DNA of 64,000 nt from JALORV01 sp963791235 (GCA_963791235.1 CAWBRW010000026.1:185532-249531), one strand, 5' to 3'. Shown: positions 25,155 to 34,604, counted from the first letter of the stretch. Notes: a model not told the origin generated them from the letters alone. Numbers and translations are program-made.

Positions 25155-25766
25155 ATGAAAGAGCGACCCCGGCTCGATCCGGCTGCCGACCTCTTCGCTG
25201 CCGAGGCGCTGCCGCCCGGGCTCGAGTACAGCCCTGATTTCCTGTCGCCGCACGAGGAAGCCGGGCTGCTCCGAGAGATCGACACACTGCCGCTGGCTGC
25301 CGCTCCTTACAAGCAGTACACGGCGCGACGGCGCATCGCGAGCTTCGGATCGTCGTACGACTTCTCGGCGCAACGACTGAATCCGGCGCCGGCGCTGCCC
25401 GCCTTCCTGCTGCCACTGCGCGATCGCGTCGCTGGCGAACTCGCGGTCCCGCCTGAGGCGTTGGCGCAGGCGCTCGTGACGGAGTACGCGATTGGCACGC
25501 CGCTCGGTTGGCACCGCGACACGCCGGAGTTCGAAACCGTGGCCGGCATTTCGCTCGCCGGCTCCTGCGAGATGCGGTGGCGCCGCTATCCGCCGCGTCC
25601 GGGGCAGCCGGTGCTGAGGCTGCTCGTCGCAGCACGGTCGATCTATCTCATCACCGGCGAAGCCCGCTGGGGCTGGCAGCACAGCGTCGCACCGACGCGC
25701 GCGCTGCGCTACTCGATCACGTTTCGCACATTGCGAACGGGGCCGATCGCGCGGCCCCGTGCCTGA
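25155..25766 (+). CDS. alkB: Alpha-ketoglutarate-dependent dioxygenase AlkB
   Basis: A 203-residue DNA/RNA demethylase that oxidatively removes methyl groups from 1-methyladenine and 3-methylcytosine. The iron ligands are His120 and Asp122 (GWHRDTPEF) and His176 (WQHSVAP). The 2-oxoglutarate-binding arginines are Arg185 and Arg191 (LRYSITFRTLR). The start is ATG 25155; an earlier in-frame codon at 25080 would overlap the sigma gene. It lies 44 bp after the sigma factor and on the strand of ada, so it may be read from the same operon. No Ada box was recognised. Confidence 0.93.
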   Translation: MKERPRLDPAADLFAAEALPPGLEYSPDFLSPHEEAGLLREIDTLPLAAAPYKQYTARRRIASFGSSYDFSAQRLNPAPALPAFLLPLRDRVAGELAVPPEALAQALVTEYAIGTPLGWHRDTPEFETVAGISLAGSCEMRWRRYPPRPGQPVLRLLVAARSIYLITGEARWGWQHSVAPTRALRYSITFRTLRTGPIARPRA

Positions 25767-25769
25767 GCG

Positions 25770-27986
25770 TCAAGTCTTCTTAGGCTGGAACCCGGGCGCG
25801 CCGCTGCGCCATAGCGCGAACGAGTATTCGTCGGCGCGCTCGGCGTCAGTCTGCTCGCGTGTCGAGCCGACACCGTGGCCAGCATCAAAGGTCACGCGTA
25901 GCAGCACGGGATTGCGCTCCGAGGGTTGCAGATGAGTCACCGCGTCCTGCATGCGCGCCGCCATCTTCGCGGCCTGCCACGGTTCGACGCGCGGATCCGT
26001 CAGTCCGGTCGTGATCAGCATTGCCGGATAGCGCACTCCATCGCGCACCGCGTGGTACGCGTCCATCTGCTTGAGGCCCAGGAACCCGCCGCGCTCGGTG
26101 ACAGTGCCGAACTCCTCGATGTTGGGCGGACCGTTCTGCGAGAACTCGGCGCGCAGCGAATTCGACACGCCGACATTCGAGATCACTGCGGTGAACAGAT
26201 CAGGACGCTCGGTCATCGCCCGGCCGACCGTGATGCCGCCCGCCGAGCCGCCCTGGATCGTCAGCCGTTTTGCGCTGGTCCAGCGCTGCTTGATCAACTC
26301 CTCACAGCAGTCGATGAGATCACGCCAGGTATTGGGCTTGGAGATCTTCCGGCCGGCCCGCCACCAGGGCTTGCCGTACTCGCCCCCGCCGCGAACATGC
26401 GCGTAGGCCAGCACGCCGCCCTGCTCAAGAAATGCGACGCCGCGCGCGTTGAAGTAGGGCGTATACGAGATCTGGTAAGCGCCGTAGGCATTGACCAACG
26501 TAGGATTGCGGCCGTCCCGCTTCAGTCCCTTGCGGGCCACGATCGACAGCGGCACCTTGGTGCCATCGCGCGCCGTGGCAAAGCCACGAATCGCTTCGAA
26601 GCGCGACAGGTCCAGCGTCGGCGGCGGCGCCAGCGGCACCGCCGTCGTGTTGTTCGCGACTGGGTCGTGCCGGAATACCGTGAATGGCAGCAGCCAGCTG
26701 GTTCCAGGAAGCCACGCGCCGTCCTGGCGCGTGCTCGTCGAAATCGAATCGAACGAACCTTCAAATGGAAGTTTGACCACCTGCAGACGCCCGTCGTTGC
26801 TGAGCCGGCGGAGGCCGTTGTACCCCCCGTCCATGTCACGGATATAGAGCCCGTCGCGTGCCATCGCGATCGCCTCGATGACGGTCTTGCCTTGCGGCAC
26901 CACAGTCGCGGCACGCCCGATATCGGGCGCCGACATCGACGTCTTCAGGATCTTTGCATTGGGTGTGTCATGCGTCGTCTGCAGGTACAGGTCGTCGCCT
27001 CGAAACGCGAACCCGGTGACTTCGTCGGCGACATCGCAGACCTTGCGCCACTGCGGCTGGCCCCCGAGCACGCTGTCCAAGCTCGCGGTATAGAGCGGGT
27101 TCTCCTTACGGACGCCGCCCACAATGATGGCGACGATCGACCTGGAGCTAGGGTCGGCAACGACAATCGGAATGTCCGTGCGCTCCAGCCCGACACCCGG
27201 ATACTGCCCCCGGCTCAGCACCTTCGCGTCGGTCTTGGGATCAGCGCCGACGCGGTGCAGCCAGACGACAGAATCCATGAAGTAGTCGGTGGTGCCCTTT
27301 TTCGCCGTCTCTGCGAGGCGGTTGTAGAAGAACGACTTGCTGTCCGACAGCCAGCTCGGCGAGCCGAACTGCGTCCGGTCGATGCGCTCCTCGAGCACCT
27401 TGTTCGCATCGACGTCGAGCATGTGCAGCACCGACTCCTCGGAGCCGGCGGCGGACAGGCCGTAAGCGACGTAACGACCATCCGGAGACGGCGCCCACCA
27501 ATCCAGCGACATGTGCACGTCGTTGGGCCCGCGCAGCGTGCCGGGATCGATCAGCAGCCGCTCGGGAGCGTTGATCGCCTCCCGCATGTAAAGCTTGAAC
27601 TGGTTCGCCCCGAGGGGCCTCATCTCGTAGAACAGGCGGCCCTTGTCGGTCACCTGCGGCGCGTTCGCGATCGGCACGCCGCCAGAGAGTTGTGTGACAC
27701 GCTCATACAGCGCCTTGCGGCCCGGGATCGAGTCCAGTACTTGGCGCGCGTACGCCGCCTGCCCCTTCATGAAGGACTCCCAATCCTTGTCCTTCGGGTT
27801 CTCCATCCAGCGATAGGGGTCGACGATCTCCTCGCCCCAGTGCGTCTCGCGCACCGGTTCCTTGCGCGCGACCGGCGGGACGGACGGTAGCGCCGCGTCA
27901 GCACGCAGAGGCGGCAACGTCAGGGACGCGGGCAGGGCGCCGAGGGCGGCCAGAGCGCGGCGGCGGGTCCATTGCAGGGAAGTCAT
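25770..27986 (-). CDS. Prolyl oligopeptidase family serine peptidase (S9A), exported
   Basis: A 738-residue enzyme that cleaves short proline-containing peptides. The N-terminus TRRRALAALGALPASLTLPP looks like a twin-arginine signal, so it is probably periplasmic. The seven-bladed propeller covers roughly residues 80-450. The hydrolase domain has nucleophile Ser581 in GGSAGG, Asp664 in LTDPRVEP and His704 in DAGHGVG, so the catalytic triad is complete. It converges on alkB with only 3 bp between stops. Upstream in the same direction is an OPT-type oligopeptide transporter, suggesting joint peptide use. Confidence 0.95.
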   Translation of the reverse strand: MTSLQWTRRRALAALGALPASLTLPPLRADAALPSVPPVARKEPVRETHWGEEIVDPYRWMENPKDKDWESFMKGQAAYARQVLDSIPGRKALYERVTQLSGGVPIANAPQVTDKGRLFYEMRPLGANQFKLYMREAINAPERLLIDPGTLRGPNDVHMSLDWWAPSPDGRYVAYGLSAAGSEESVLHMLDVDANKVLEERIDRTQFGSPSWLSDSKSFFYNRLAETAKKGTTDYFMDSVVWLHRVGADPKTDAKVLSRGQYPGVGLERTDIPIVVADPSSRSIVAIIVGGVRKENPLYTASLDSVLGGQPQWRKVCDVADEVTGFAFRGDDLYLQTTHDTPNAKILKTSMSAPDIGRAATVVPQGKTVIEAIAMARDGLYIRDMDGGYNGLRRLSNDGRLQVVKLPFEGSFDSISTSTRQDGAWLPGTSWLLPFTVFRHDPVANNTTAVPLAPPPTLDLSRFEAIRGFATARDGTKVPLSIVARKGLKRDGRNPTLVNAYGAYQISYTPYFNARGVAFLEQGGVLAYAHVRGGGEYGKPWWRAGRKISKPNTWRDLIDCCEELIKQRWTSAKRLTIQGGSAGGITVGRAMTERPDLFTAVISNVGVSNSLRAEFSQNGPPNIEEFGTVTERGGFLGLKQMDAYHAVRDGVRYPAMLITTGLTDPRVEPWQAAKMAARMQDAVTHLQPSERNPVLLRVTFDAGHGVGSTREQTDAERADEYSFALWRSGAPGFQPKKT

Positions 27987-28182
27987 CAGGGCTCCTGGAG
28001 ATTGGGCAAGGAAAGGTCGGACACTAGCGAGCGCGGCATTCGATCACAAGTCCGGCGCCCGGTTCAGCGCCGTGCGACGAAATGCCGAATCGGGCGACGG
28101 ATCCGCAGCCGCGCACCATTAGCGTGCAGCGGTGGCTTGGAAGTGAGTTAACCGGCAGCGACGCAGCCAGAACGGGACGGCC

Positions 28183-30156
28183 TCAGCCGATCATCACGTT
28201 CAGCACGGCGTTGCCGATGCCGACCAGCGCCGCGCCAGAGATCAGCCCCGCGCAGATCGGCTCGAGCCCCTCGACCCAGAATTCGTGGCCGCGCGTGCCT
28301 TTGGCCGCATAGCGCCGTCCCATCAGCCAGAAGATCAGCGCGCCGACCCACATCGCGAATGTCGCTTCGGGTGGCAGTACGACGCCCAGCCCGATCGACA
28401 CCGCCGACAGCGCGAAGCGCCCTTTCGTCACCATCCGCGCGATTTCGATCGCCGCGGCGCTGATGGCAGCCACGACCATCGCGACGACCGCCGAATACGG
28501 CAGCGCACTGACACCCTTCGCGATGATCTCGGCCACGCCCTTCCACTGCAGCGCCGCCGGAAACGCGAACTGGTCGGAGACGATCGACGACACCGAACGC
28601 ACGCCGTTCGCATCCGGCTGCAGGAACAGCAGGAAGAACAGCGGCACGCACGCGATCGCGCCGGCGAAGATGCCGATGACGTGGCCGATCGCCTGCTGGC
28701 GCGGCTTGCCGCCCAGCATGTAGCCCGGCTTGATGTCCGACAGCAGGTTGGCCGAATTGGCCGCGATCTCGGCCGTCATCGCCGCCGGGATCAGGTTGCT
28801 CGCCGGATTCGTCCGGTCGATCGCGCCCATCGTGAACTGCGTGATCTTCGACATCGAGCCGGTCGGCGTCCACGACGTCAGCGCCATCGAGTTGGTGCAG
28901 ATCACCGACAGCACGAAGATCAGCGGCAGCGAGATGAAAGCCAGCAGCCACGGCACGCCGAAGAAGGTATGCGTGACCCAGGCACCGAGTGCACTGAAGA
29001 GCGGGATGCCGACGATCGAGATCCACAGCGGGAACTCGATGTGCTTCAGAACGTCGACGCCCTCGGTCTTTTGCGCGCGCTGGAAGATGCCCTTGAAGAT
29101 CTCCGGTCGGCCGAGCAGGCTCACCAGCGAGCCGACCACCATCATCGTCACGCCCCACCACAGAGACCACTGGTTGACGATCTCGGCGCGCGAGATAGGC
29201 ACCGCAGCGCCGGTCGGACCTACCCGAGCGACGATGTCGCCGGCCTGGATCATGATCGGCGCCAGGATCACGAAGTTGATGAACGCGCCAAGCAGGCAAC
29301 TGGTCGCGACCGCCATGCCCATCAGCCCGCCGACGCCCAGCATCGCGGCATCGAGCGTCAGACGCAGTCCCAGCTGGCGGATATCGGTGCCGAGGATCGT
29401 CGGGATCCAGCCCTGCGCCTTGGCGGCCCACGCGTAGTAGTAGCTGTCGAGGCGTTCGTGGAAGGTCCAGGGTTCCTTCAGGCCAGCCCATTGGTTCAGA
29501 CGCAGGATCTGGAACTGCACGAGCTTCATCCAGCCGTCGCTGATCAGCGCCTGGTACAGGCCGGTGAGCACCGCCGTAATGCCCAGCAGGCGCGCCTTGA
29601 ACATGCCGGCCTGCGCTGCGCCGGTGTACAGCGCGTCGAGTACGACCCCGCTGGCGCGACCCTCAGGAAACGGCAGCTGCTCGTCGTTGATGAAGCGCCG
29701 CTTCATCGGGAACGCCAGCAGCACGCCGATGATCGAGACAACGCACATCCACACCACCATGTGCCACCACGGGATGATCGTGCCGGTCACCAGCATGTAG
29801 GCGGTGAGACTGGAGATCATTGGCCCGATCATGTAGCCGGCCGCGGTGGCGATCGACTGCGTGCAGTTGTTCTCGAGGATCGTGAAGTCCTTCGCGATGC
29901 CGGCCCCGTCCATGATCCGGTACAGCGCGAAGGCGAGGATCACCGCCGTCAGCCCGACACCAATGCTGATGCCGGTCTTGGCGCCGATGTACATCGCAGT
30001 GGCGGCCAGCACGCCGCCGAGCAGGAAGCCTGTCAGCCCCGAGCGCACGGTGAGCTGTGGCATGTCGCCGCGAAAGACGTTCCTGAGCCACCACTCGTCC
30101 TTCTGCGCCCGCGTCCACGTACGAACCTGTTCTTCGTCGAGTTGTATCAGCGCCAT
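28183..30156 (-). CDS. OPT family oligopeptide transporter
   Basis: A 657-residue polytopic membrane protein with about 15 hydrophobic helices. LTGFLLGGVLAATAMYIGAK near the N-terminus and the conserved ENNCTQSIATAAGYM segment are characteristic of the OPT superfamily. NPASNLIPAAMTAEIAANSA and the central GGLMGMAVATSCLLGAFINF-type helix also fit. OPT proteins take up small peptides or peptide-bound metals by proton symport. It lies 196 bp upstream of, and co-directional with, the prolyl oligopeptidase gene. The gap between them holds no gene that I can see. Confidence 0.93.
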   Translation of the reverse strand: MALIQLDEEQVRTWTRAQKDEWWLRNVFRGDMPQLTVRSGLTGFLLGGVLAATAMYIGAKTGISIGVGLTAVILAFALYRIMDGAGIAKDFTILENNCTQSIATAAGYMIGPMISSLTAYMLVTGTIIPWWHMVVWMCVVSIIGVLLAFPMKRRFINDEQLPFPEGRASGVVLDALYTGAAQAGMFKARLLGITAVLTGLYQALISDGWMKLVQFQILRLNQWAGLKEPWTFHERLDSYYYAWAAKAQGWIPTILGTDIRQLGLRLTLDAAMLGVGGLMGMAVATSCLLGAFINFVILAPIMIQAGDIVARVGPTGAAVPISRAEIVNQWSLWWGVTMMVVGSLVSLLGRPEIFKGIFQRAQKTEGVDVLKHIEFPLWISIVGIPLFSALGAWVTHTFFGVPWLLAFISLPLIFVLSVICTNSMALTSWTPTGSMSKITQFTMGAIDRTNPASNLIPAAMTAEIAANSANLLSDIKPGYMLGGKPRQQAIGHVIGIFAGAIACVPLFFLLFLQPDANGVRSVSSIVSDQFAFPAALQWKGVAEIIAKGVSALPYSAVVAMVVAAISAAAIEIARMVTKGRFALSAVSIGLGVVLPPEATFAMWVGALIFWLMGRRYAAKGTRGHEFWVEGLEPICAGLISGAALVGIGNAVLNVMIG

Positions 30157-30286
30157 GGGCGGTCAGCCTCGGAATCGGGTGGCGCGCATCTTCGCAGATG
30201 CCGGCCATGGAACGGCCGAAGTTGCGAAGTGTGTGGCGGAACGCCGTTGCGTTCGAGCAAACCTCCGCCGCGCGCCTTGGCGTCGC

Positions 30287-30796
30287 TCACGGGGCTGCGC
30301 GCTGGGCTCGGACCTGGGCTCGCAGCACGTCGCCGCGCGCGCGGCTTTCCTGGGCCCACACCTCGTCGCGTGCGTAGTACTCGGGCACCGCGCGCATGCC
30401 CTCAGGGATCACGACCCACGGCTGCTTCGAGGCCGTGAAGATATGAATGTCGGGCGGCAGTCGGTCCGGCTGATCCAGCGTGCCGACGCGCACGAACGTC
30501 GCAAGCCGGCCCGCGCCGGCGTAATGGCTCCACACCGCAATGCGGCAATGCGGGCAACGCGCGATCTGCTGCCCGCGGCCGCTGGCCGACGGCGTGTCGA
30601 CGATCTCCGGTTCGACACCGAGATTCGTGACGCGATCCGACTCGATCAACGCATTGAGCGCGAACGAGGCGCCGGTTTCGCGCTGGCACCAGCGACAGTG
30701 GCAGCAATGCACGATCAGCGGCGCAGTTTCCATGCGGTAGCGCACCGCGCCACAGTCGCATCCGCCTTCGAGAGGGAACTCGTTCAGGGCTGCCAT
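30287..30796 (-). CDS. GFA family (glutathione-dependent formaldehyde-activating enzyme-like) zinc protein
   Basis: A 169-residue protein with the GFA/CENP-V fold. Cysteines sit in the family pattern: GGCDCGAVRY (Cys13, Cys15), HCCHCRWCQRETG (Cys31/32, Cys34, Cys37), and CPHCRIAVWS (Cys81, Cys84), enough for two structural zinc sites. The C-terminal region (about residue 120 onward) is longer than in the minimal domain. The start is ATG 30796 with GGAGG upstream. The enzymatic name rests on one distant homologue; the true function is open. It is divergent from the L,D-transpeptidase gene. Confidence 0.88.
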   Translation of the reverse strand: MAALNEFPLEGGCDCGAVRYRMETAPLIVHCCHCRWCQRETGASFALNALIESDRVTNLGVEPEIVDTPSASGRGQQIARCPHCRIAVWSHYAGAGRLATFVRVGTLDQPDRLPPDIHIFTASKQPWVVIPEGMRAVPEYYARDEVWAQESRARGDVLRAQVRAQRAAP

Positions 30797-30886
30797 CGTG
30801 GCCTCCGTCAAGGACGTGCTGTTGCGCACGATTCTGCTGCATATCGCATGCGATCCGTCATGGCGCGCCCCCTCCAAGGGAGAAAA

Positions 30887-32452
30887 ATGAACTTCATGTT
30901 CGCAGGACGTGCTGCCCTCTGGATGGCGCTGCTGGTTCCGGCGCTGGTGTTCGGCCAGCAGCCGCCAGCATGGTTCGACGGTCCCCGACCAACGACGCAG
31001 GCGCGGCAGGCCGTCGATCTGCTGACAGATGCGGCGAGTCACGGTTTGCAGCCGCGGGACTATGACGCCGCCGCACTGGTGCAGGCGCTGCAGCGCGCCG
31101 CGCAGAATCCCCCGCTCGACGCTGCCGCGACTGGCCGGCTGCAGCAGCACCTGACGGCAGCGATGCTGCGCTACCTCGCCGACCTGCATGCCGGTCGCGT
31201 CGTCGCGCAGGACCTGCGTCATGGCTACTCCGCTCCGCTGCGCAAGCCGTTCGATGCCGCCGCCGCACTGCATGACGCCGTGGAGCAGGGCCGACTGCCT
31301 GAACTTGCCAGCGGAGCGGCGCCGCGGCTCGCTCAGTACGAGCAGTTGCGCTCCGCGCTGGCACGCTACCGGGCATTGGCCGACGAGCACTCGTGGAAGA
31401 CGCCGCTGCCACCGCTGCCACGGAGCGCCGCAGCCGGTCCGCCGAAACTCGAGCCCGGAGGGAGTTACCTGGGCCTGTCGCAGCTGCGTGAACGGCTGAC
31501 CGCAGTCGCCGACCTACCCCAGGCTTCACCGACATCCGGCGCCTACGAGGGCGCGCTGGTCGATGCAGTGAAGTCCTTTCAGCAGCGCCACGGACTGAAC
31601 GTAGATGGGGTCATCGGCCGGTCGACGCTGGCGCAACTGCAGGTGCCGCCCAACGTGCGGGTACGGCAGATCGAGCTTTCGCTCGAGCGTCTGCGCTGGA
31701 CGCCGCTACTGCAGAGCTCGAAGATGATCGTCATCAACATTCCCGAGTTCGTGCTGCGCGCCTACGAAGTGCAGGGCGACCGCATCTTCGTGCGCGAGAC
31801 GATCAAGATAGTCGTGGGGAAGTCGATGAACACGCGCACGCCGCTTTTCGAGGAGCAGATGCGTTTCATCGAGTTCAAGCCTTACTGGAACGTGCCACCT
31901 TCAATCGCCCGCGGCGAAGTCGTGCCTCGGTTGCGTCGCGACCCCGGCTATTTCAGCCGTGAGGAGTTCGAATTCGTCACGTCCTCCGGCCGCGTCGTTG
32001 CAACGCTCTCGCCGCCGCTGCTGGACGAGGTGCTGGCCGGGAAGGCGCGCATCCGCCAGCGGCCGGGACCGCGCAATGCCCTCGGCGACATCAAGTTCGT
32101 GTTCCCGAACCCGGACAATATCTACCTGCATCACACGCCATCGGTGCAGCTCTTCGAGCGCGAGCGGCGCGACTTCAGCCATGGCTGCATCCGCGTCGAG
32201 CAACCAGTGGCGCTCGCGGTGTTCGCATTGCAGGACATGCCGGAGTGGACGGAGGCGCGCATCCGCCAGGCGATGACCGAAGGTAGCCCGAGCGCGGTAC
32301 GCCTTGTCCAGCCGATCCCGGTCGTGATCGCCTACGCAACTGCTATCGTTAAACAAGGTCGCATCCACTTCTTCGACGACATCTATGGCCACGACCGCGC
32401 GCTCGATGCAGCACTGCGCCAGCCGCGGCCGCCGCTGACGACTACCCCCTGA
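30887..32452 (+). CDS. Murein L,D-transpeptidase, YcbB (LdtD)-like
   Basis: A 521-residue periplasmic enzyme that makes 3-3 cross-links in peptidoglycan. Signal peptide, residues 1-23. A peptidoglycan-binding domain around 225-260 (AVKSFQQRHGLNVDGVIGRS). A YkuD catalytic domain from about 285, with active-site Cys434 in SHGCIRVEQP and the preceding histidine in NIYLHHTPS. ATG 30887 follows AAGGGAG. The next gene, 3 bp downstream, is YcbK-like, the same order as ycbB-ycbK in enterobacteria, which strengthens both calls. Likely role: envelope-stress cross-linking. Confidence 0.93.
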   Translation: MNFMFAGRAALWMALLVPALVFGQQPPAWFDGPRPTTQARQAVDLLTDAASHGLQPRDYDAAALVQALQRAAQNPPLDAAATGRLQQHLTAAMLRYLADLHAGRVVAQDLRHGYSAPLRKPFDAAAALHDAVEQGRLPELASGAAPRLAQYEQLRSALARYRALADEHSWKTPLPPLPRSAAAGPPKLEPGGSYLGLSQLRERLTAVADLPQASPTSGAYEGALVDAVKSFQQRHGLNVDGVIGRSTLAQLQVPPNVRVRQIELSLERLRWTPLLQSSKMIVINIPEFVLRAYEVQGDRIFVRETIKIVVGKSMNTRTPLFEEQMRFIEFKPYWNVPPSIARGEVVPRLRRDPGYFSREEFEFVTSSGRVVATLSPPLLDEVLAGKARIRQRPGPRNALGDIKFVFPNPDNIYLHHTPSVQLFERERRDFSHGCIRVEQPVALAVFALQDMPEWTEARIRQAMTEGSPSAVRLVQPIPVVIAYATAIVKQGRIHFFDDIYGHDRALDAALRQPRPPLTTTP

Positions 32453-32455
32453 GCC

Positions 32456-33007
32456 ATGAACCCTCCCCATCACGTTGCGCGCCGTCGCTTTCTCAAACAC
32501 TCCGCCGGACTCGCGGCGGGTAGCCTGCTGCCTCTGTCGGGCCCCCGCGCCAGCATCGCTGACGGCCGGGCTCTGGCATTCGTCCATACGCACACGCACG
32601 AGCACATCCAGCTCGTCTACGCCGTCTCCGAGACGTACGTGCCAGACGCGCTGACGTCATTGAACCGCTTCCTGCGGGACCACTACAGCGGTGAGATCGG
32701 CGTCATCGATCCGCGGCTCTTCGACCTGCTGCACCAGGTCCAGCAACTGGTGGGCAGCACGCGGCCATTCGAGGTCATATCGGGCTACCGCTGCCCGACG
32801 ACCAATGCATCGCTGCGCGAGGCGCGCGGTGGCGGCGTCGCCAGGAACAGCCTGCACATGGAAGGCCGCGCGATCGATGTGCGCCTGCCCGGCGTACTAC
32901 TCGCCGATCTGCGCGACGCGGCGGTATCGCTCAAGGCAGGTGGCGTCGGCTTCTACCCCGGTCAGCGGTTCGTGCACATCGACACGGGGCGAGTGCGCCG
33001 CTGGTAG
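32456..33007 (+). CDS. YcbK/MepK-like (DUF882) murein endopeptidase, Tat-exported
   Basis: A 183-residue M15-like zinc peptidase. The N-terminus ARRRFLKHSAGLAAGSLLPL is a twin-arginine signal. Zinc-site motifs are SGYRCPTTNASLRE, SLHMEGRAIDVRLPG (His and Asp ligands) and QRFVHIDTGRVR (last His). E. coli MepK cleaves 3-3 cross-links. Here it follows the enzyme that makes them, so the pair can make and remodel the same bond. It ends at 33007, where a hairpin separates it from the convergent LysR gene. Confidence 0.92.
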   Translation: MNPPHHVARRRFLKHSAGLAAGSLLPLSGPRASIADGRALAFVHTHTHEHIQLVYAVSETYVPDALTSLNRFLRDHYSGEIGVIDPRLFDLLHQVQQLVGSTRPFEVISGYRCPTTNASLREARGGGVARNSLHMEGRAIDVRLPGVLLADLRDAAVSLKAGGVGFYPGQRFVHIDTGRVRRW

Positions 33008-33043
33008 GGCGCCTATTGGCCTCAGCGTTTCGCTGGGGCGCCC
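33007..33043. terminator. Hairpin between convergent genes
   Basis: The outer stem GGGCGCC/GGCGCCC (33007-33013 with 33037-33043) encloses an inner stem CAGCG-TTT-CGCTG (33023-33035). It lies between the YcbK-like gene and the convergent LysR gene, overlapping the 3' end of the latter. There is no long T-run, so it may be a weak or Rho-assisted bidirectional terminator. Confidence 0.4.
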
Positions 33044-33969
33044 GGTTGCTGAGCCGCAACCATCTTTCGCAACCAGGCAATGAAGGTCTGTACTTCGGGA
33101 CGTTGAGCCGCCCCCAGTGCCGCCACGAGCCAGTACGCCCGACGCGCGAGTGTTGCGTACTGCCGTCCCTTCAGCGGGAGTGCCAGCCGCCGCTCGGCCA
33201 CGAACGGGTCGAGCAGCGGAAATCGTCCGAGCGCCACCCCCTGTCCCGCCACCGCGGCCTGCACGACCTGGTCGTAATGGCTGAACGTGAGCCCATGGTT
33301 CGAGCGCGGTCGCGCCACGCCCATCGCTTCGCACCACACCTTCCATGACAGCCACAGTGCGATGCCGTTTGGATCCTCCAGCTCGATCAGAGGCAGGCGC
33401 AGCAGCTCTTCCACGCTGCGGATGCGCTGCGCCTTTAACAGCGACGGTGCGGCCACCGGCGCAACCTGTTCACCGAAGAGTCGTTCCGCACCAGGGCCCG
33501 CCATTTCCTCCGGGCAGTAGCGCAGCGCCACGTCGAGCGAGTTGCGCTCGAGATCGCGGACCGTGTTGTCAGCGACCACGTGCACCGAGATCTCCGCATG
33601 ATCCTTCTGGAAGGAAGCGAGCCGCGGCACCAGCCACAGCGAGGCGAAGGTCAGCGTCGTCGTCACGCGCACGACCGGCGTTGTCTTTACGCGCACGGCC
33701 GCGGTCGCTTCACGCAGCTGGTTCAGCGCCTTGGACACATCCCGGAAATAGCGGTCGCCCGCATCCGTCAGCACCAGTGCGCGCGTGCGACGCTCGAAGA
33801 GCTTCACGCCGAGCTGTTCCTCGAGCTGCTGCACCTGGCGGCTGACTGCCGATTGCGTCAAGAACAGTTCCGACGCTGCCGCCGTGAACGACAGCAGGCG
33901 CGCGGCAGCCTCGAAGCCGCGCAGCAGATCGAGCGATGCCGGCAGATCCCGTTTATGCATTCCCGTCAC
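33022..33969 (-). CDS. LysR family transcriptional regulator (GcvA-like)
   Basis: A 315-residue LysR protein. The winged HTH occupies residues 10-70 (LLRGFEAAARLLSFTAAASE, then LTQSAVSRQVQQLEEQLGVKLFERR), followed by the effector-binding fold. LRGFEAAARLLSFTAAA is typical of the GcvA branch. The start is GTG 33969 or ATG 33960; both fit. It is divergent from the DUF2917 gene with an 81-bp gap, the usual LysR-target geometry, so that gene is the likely target along with itself. The inducer is unknown. Confidence 0.92.
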   Translation of the reverse strand: MTGMHKRDLPASLDLLRGFEAAARLLSFTAAASELFLTQSAVSRQVQQLEEQLGVKLFERRTRALVLTDAGDRYFRDVSKALNQLREATAAVRVKTTPVVRVTTTLTFASLWLVPRLASFQKDHAEISVHVVADNTVRDLERNSLDVALRYCPEEMAGPGAERLFGEQVAPVAAPSLLKAQRIRSVEELLRLPLIELEDPNGIALWLSWKVWCEAMGVARPRSNHGLTFSHYDQVVQAAVAGQGVALGRFPLLDPFVAERRLALPLKGRQYATLARRAYWLVAALGAAQRPEVQTFIAWLRKMVAAQQPGAPAKR

Positions 33970-34050
33970 TCATGCATCGCATCCCGGATTTTCGTTTGTC
34001 GCCAGCGGCGGCCGGAGCGACAGTCTGCCCCATCGACACCGGAGGTCAAT

Positions 34051-34476
34051 ATGACGCACCCGAACCTGGAACCCCTGCCCCAGGCAGCCACGACGATCAA
34101 CCTTGATTCACAGCCGCTCGCGCTGCGACTGCCTCCCGGGGCCGCGGTCTTCGCCGTGCGCGGCGAGGTCTGGCTCACGCAGGAGCGCATGGCGGACGAC
34201 GTCATCCTGGCCGCCGGGGAACGCTTTGACGTGGGTAGCCGCGAGCTGCTGATTGTCAGTTCAACCAAGGGCTCGGCCGACATCCACATCGTTGCACCGG
34301 CGGATGCGCACACAGCGAACAGCCGCGACCTCTACGACTTCATGCGCACGCGGGCGATTCAGTTGCGCCACGAGGAGATCGATCGCCTCGCCAAAGTTCT
34401 GCGTGGCGAGATCTTCGGACTGATCGCGCGGACCCGCGGCCTGCTCGCCCTTCGAGCCCGCGTCGCCGGTCACTGA
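34051..34476 (+). CDS. DUF2917-like protein with C-terminal DUF1127-like helix
   Basis: A 141-residue protein. The first part (ALRLPPGAAVFAVRGEVWLT, then DDVILAAGERFDVGSRELLI) matches the small cupin-like DUF2917 family. The C-terminal part (TRAIQLRHEEIDRLAKVLRG) resembles the short Arg-rich amphipathic helices of DUF1127. ATG 34051 follows a perfect GGAGG. DUF2917 genes are typically found next to LysR regulators, as here. Function is unknown; cytoplasmic by sequence. Confidence 0.75.
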   Translation: MTHPNLEPLPQAATTINLDSQPLALRLPPGAAVFAVRGEVWLTQERMADDVILAAGERFDVGSRELLIVSSTKGSADIHIVAPADAHTANSRDLYDFMRTRAIQLRHEEIDRLAKVLRGEIFGLIARTRGLLALRARVAGH

Positions 34477-34604
34477 CACCTCAGCATCGGATCGGCACCG
34501 GTTGGGTTGCCCGGCGCGAGTACTCGAACGATTCACGCCACCGCGCGAGGCGGGGCGTCGAGACGACCGCGCGTCGATCAACAATGGGAGCGCATGCGTT
34601 CACT

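Noticed and set aside
25926..27890. 654-codon open frame antisense to the prolyl oligopeptidase
   Set aside because: Shadow of a gene with an intact catalytic triad.
28285..30438. 717-codon open frame antisense to the OPT transporter
   Set aside because: Mirror frame of the transporter, rich in Asp/Arg/His with no recognisable fold.
30589..30620. GGCGTGTCG followed by TTCGACAC, resembling the ECF boxes
   Set aside because: Spacing is 11, not 16, the second box differs, and it lies inside the GFA coding sequence.
30847..30862. 12-bp palindrome ATCGCATGCGAT in the GFA/L,D-transpeptidase divergent region
   Set aside because: Short and common in GC-rich DNA; no supporting regulator or second copy, so not listed as a site.
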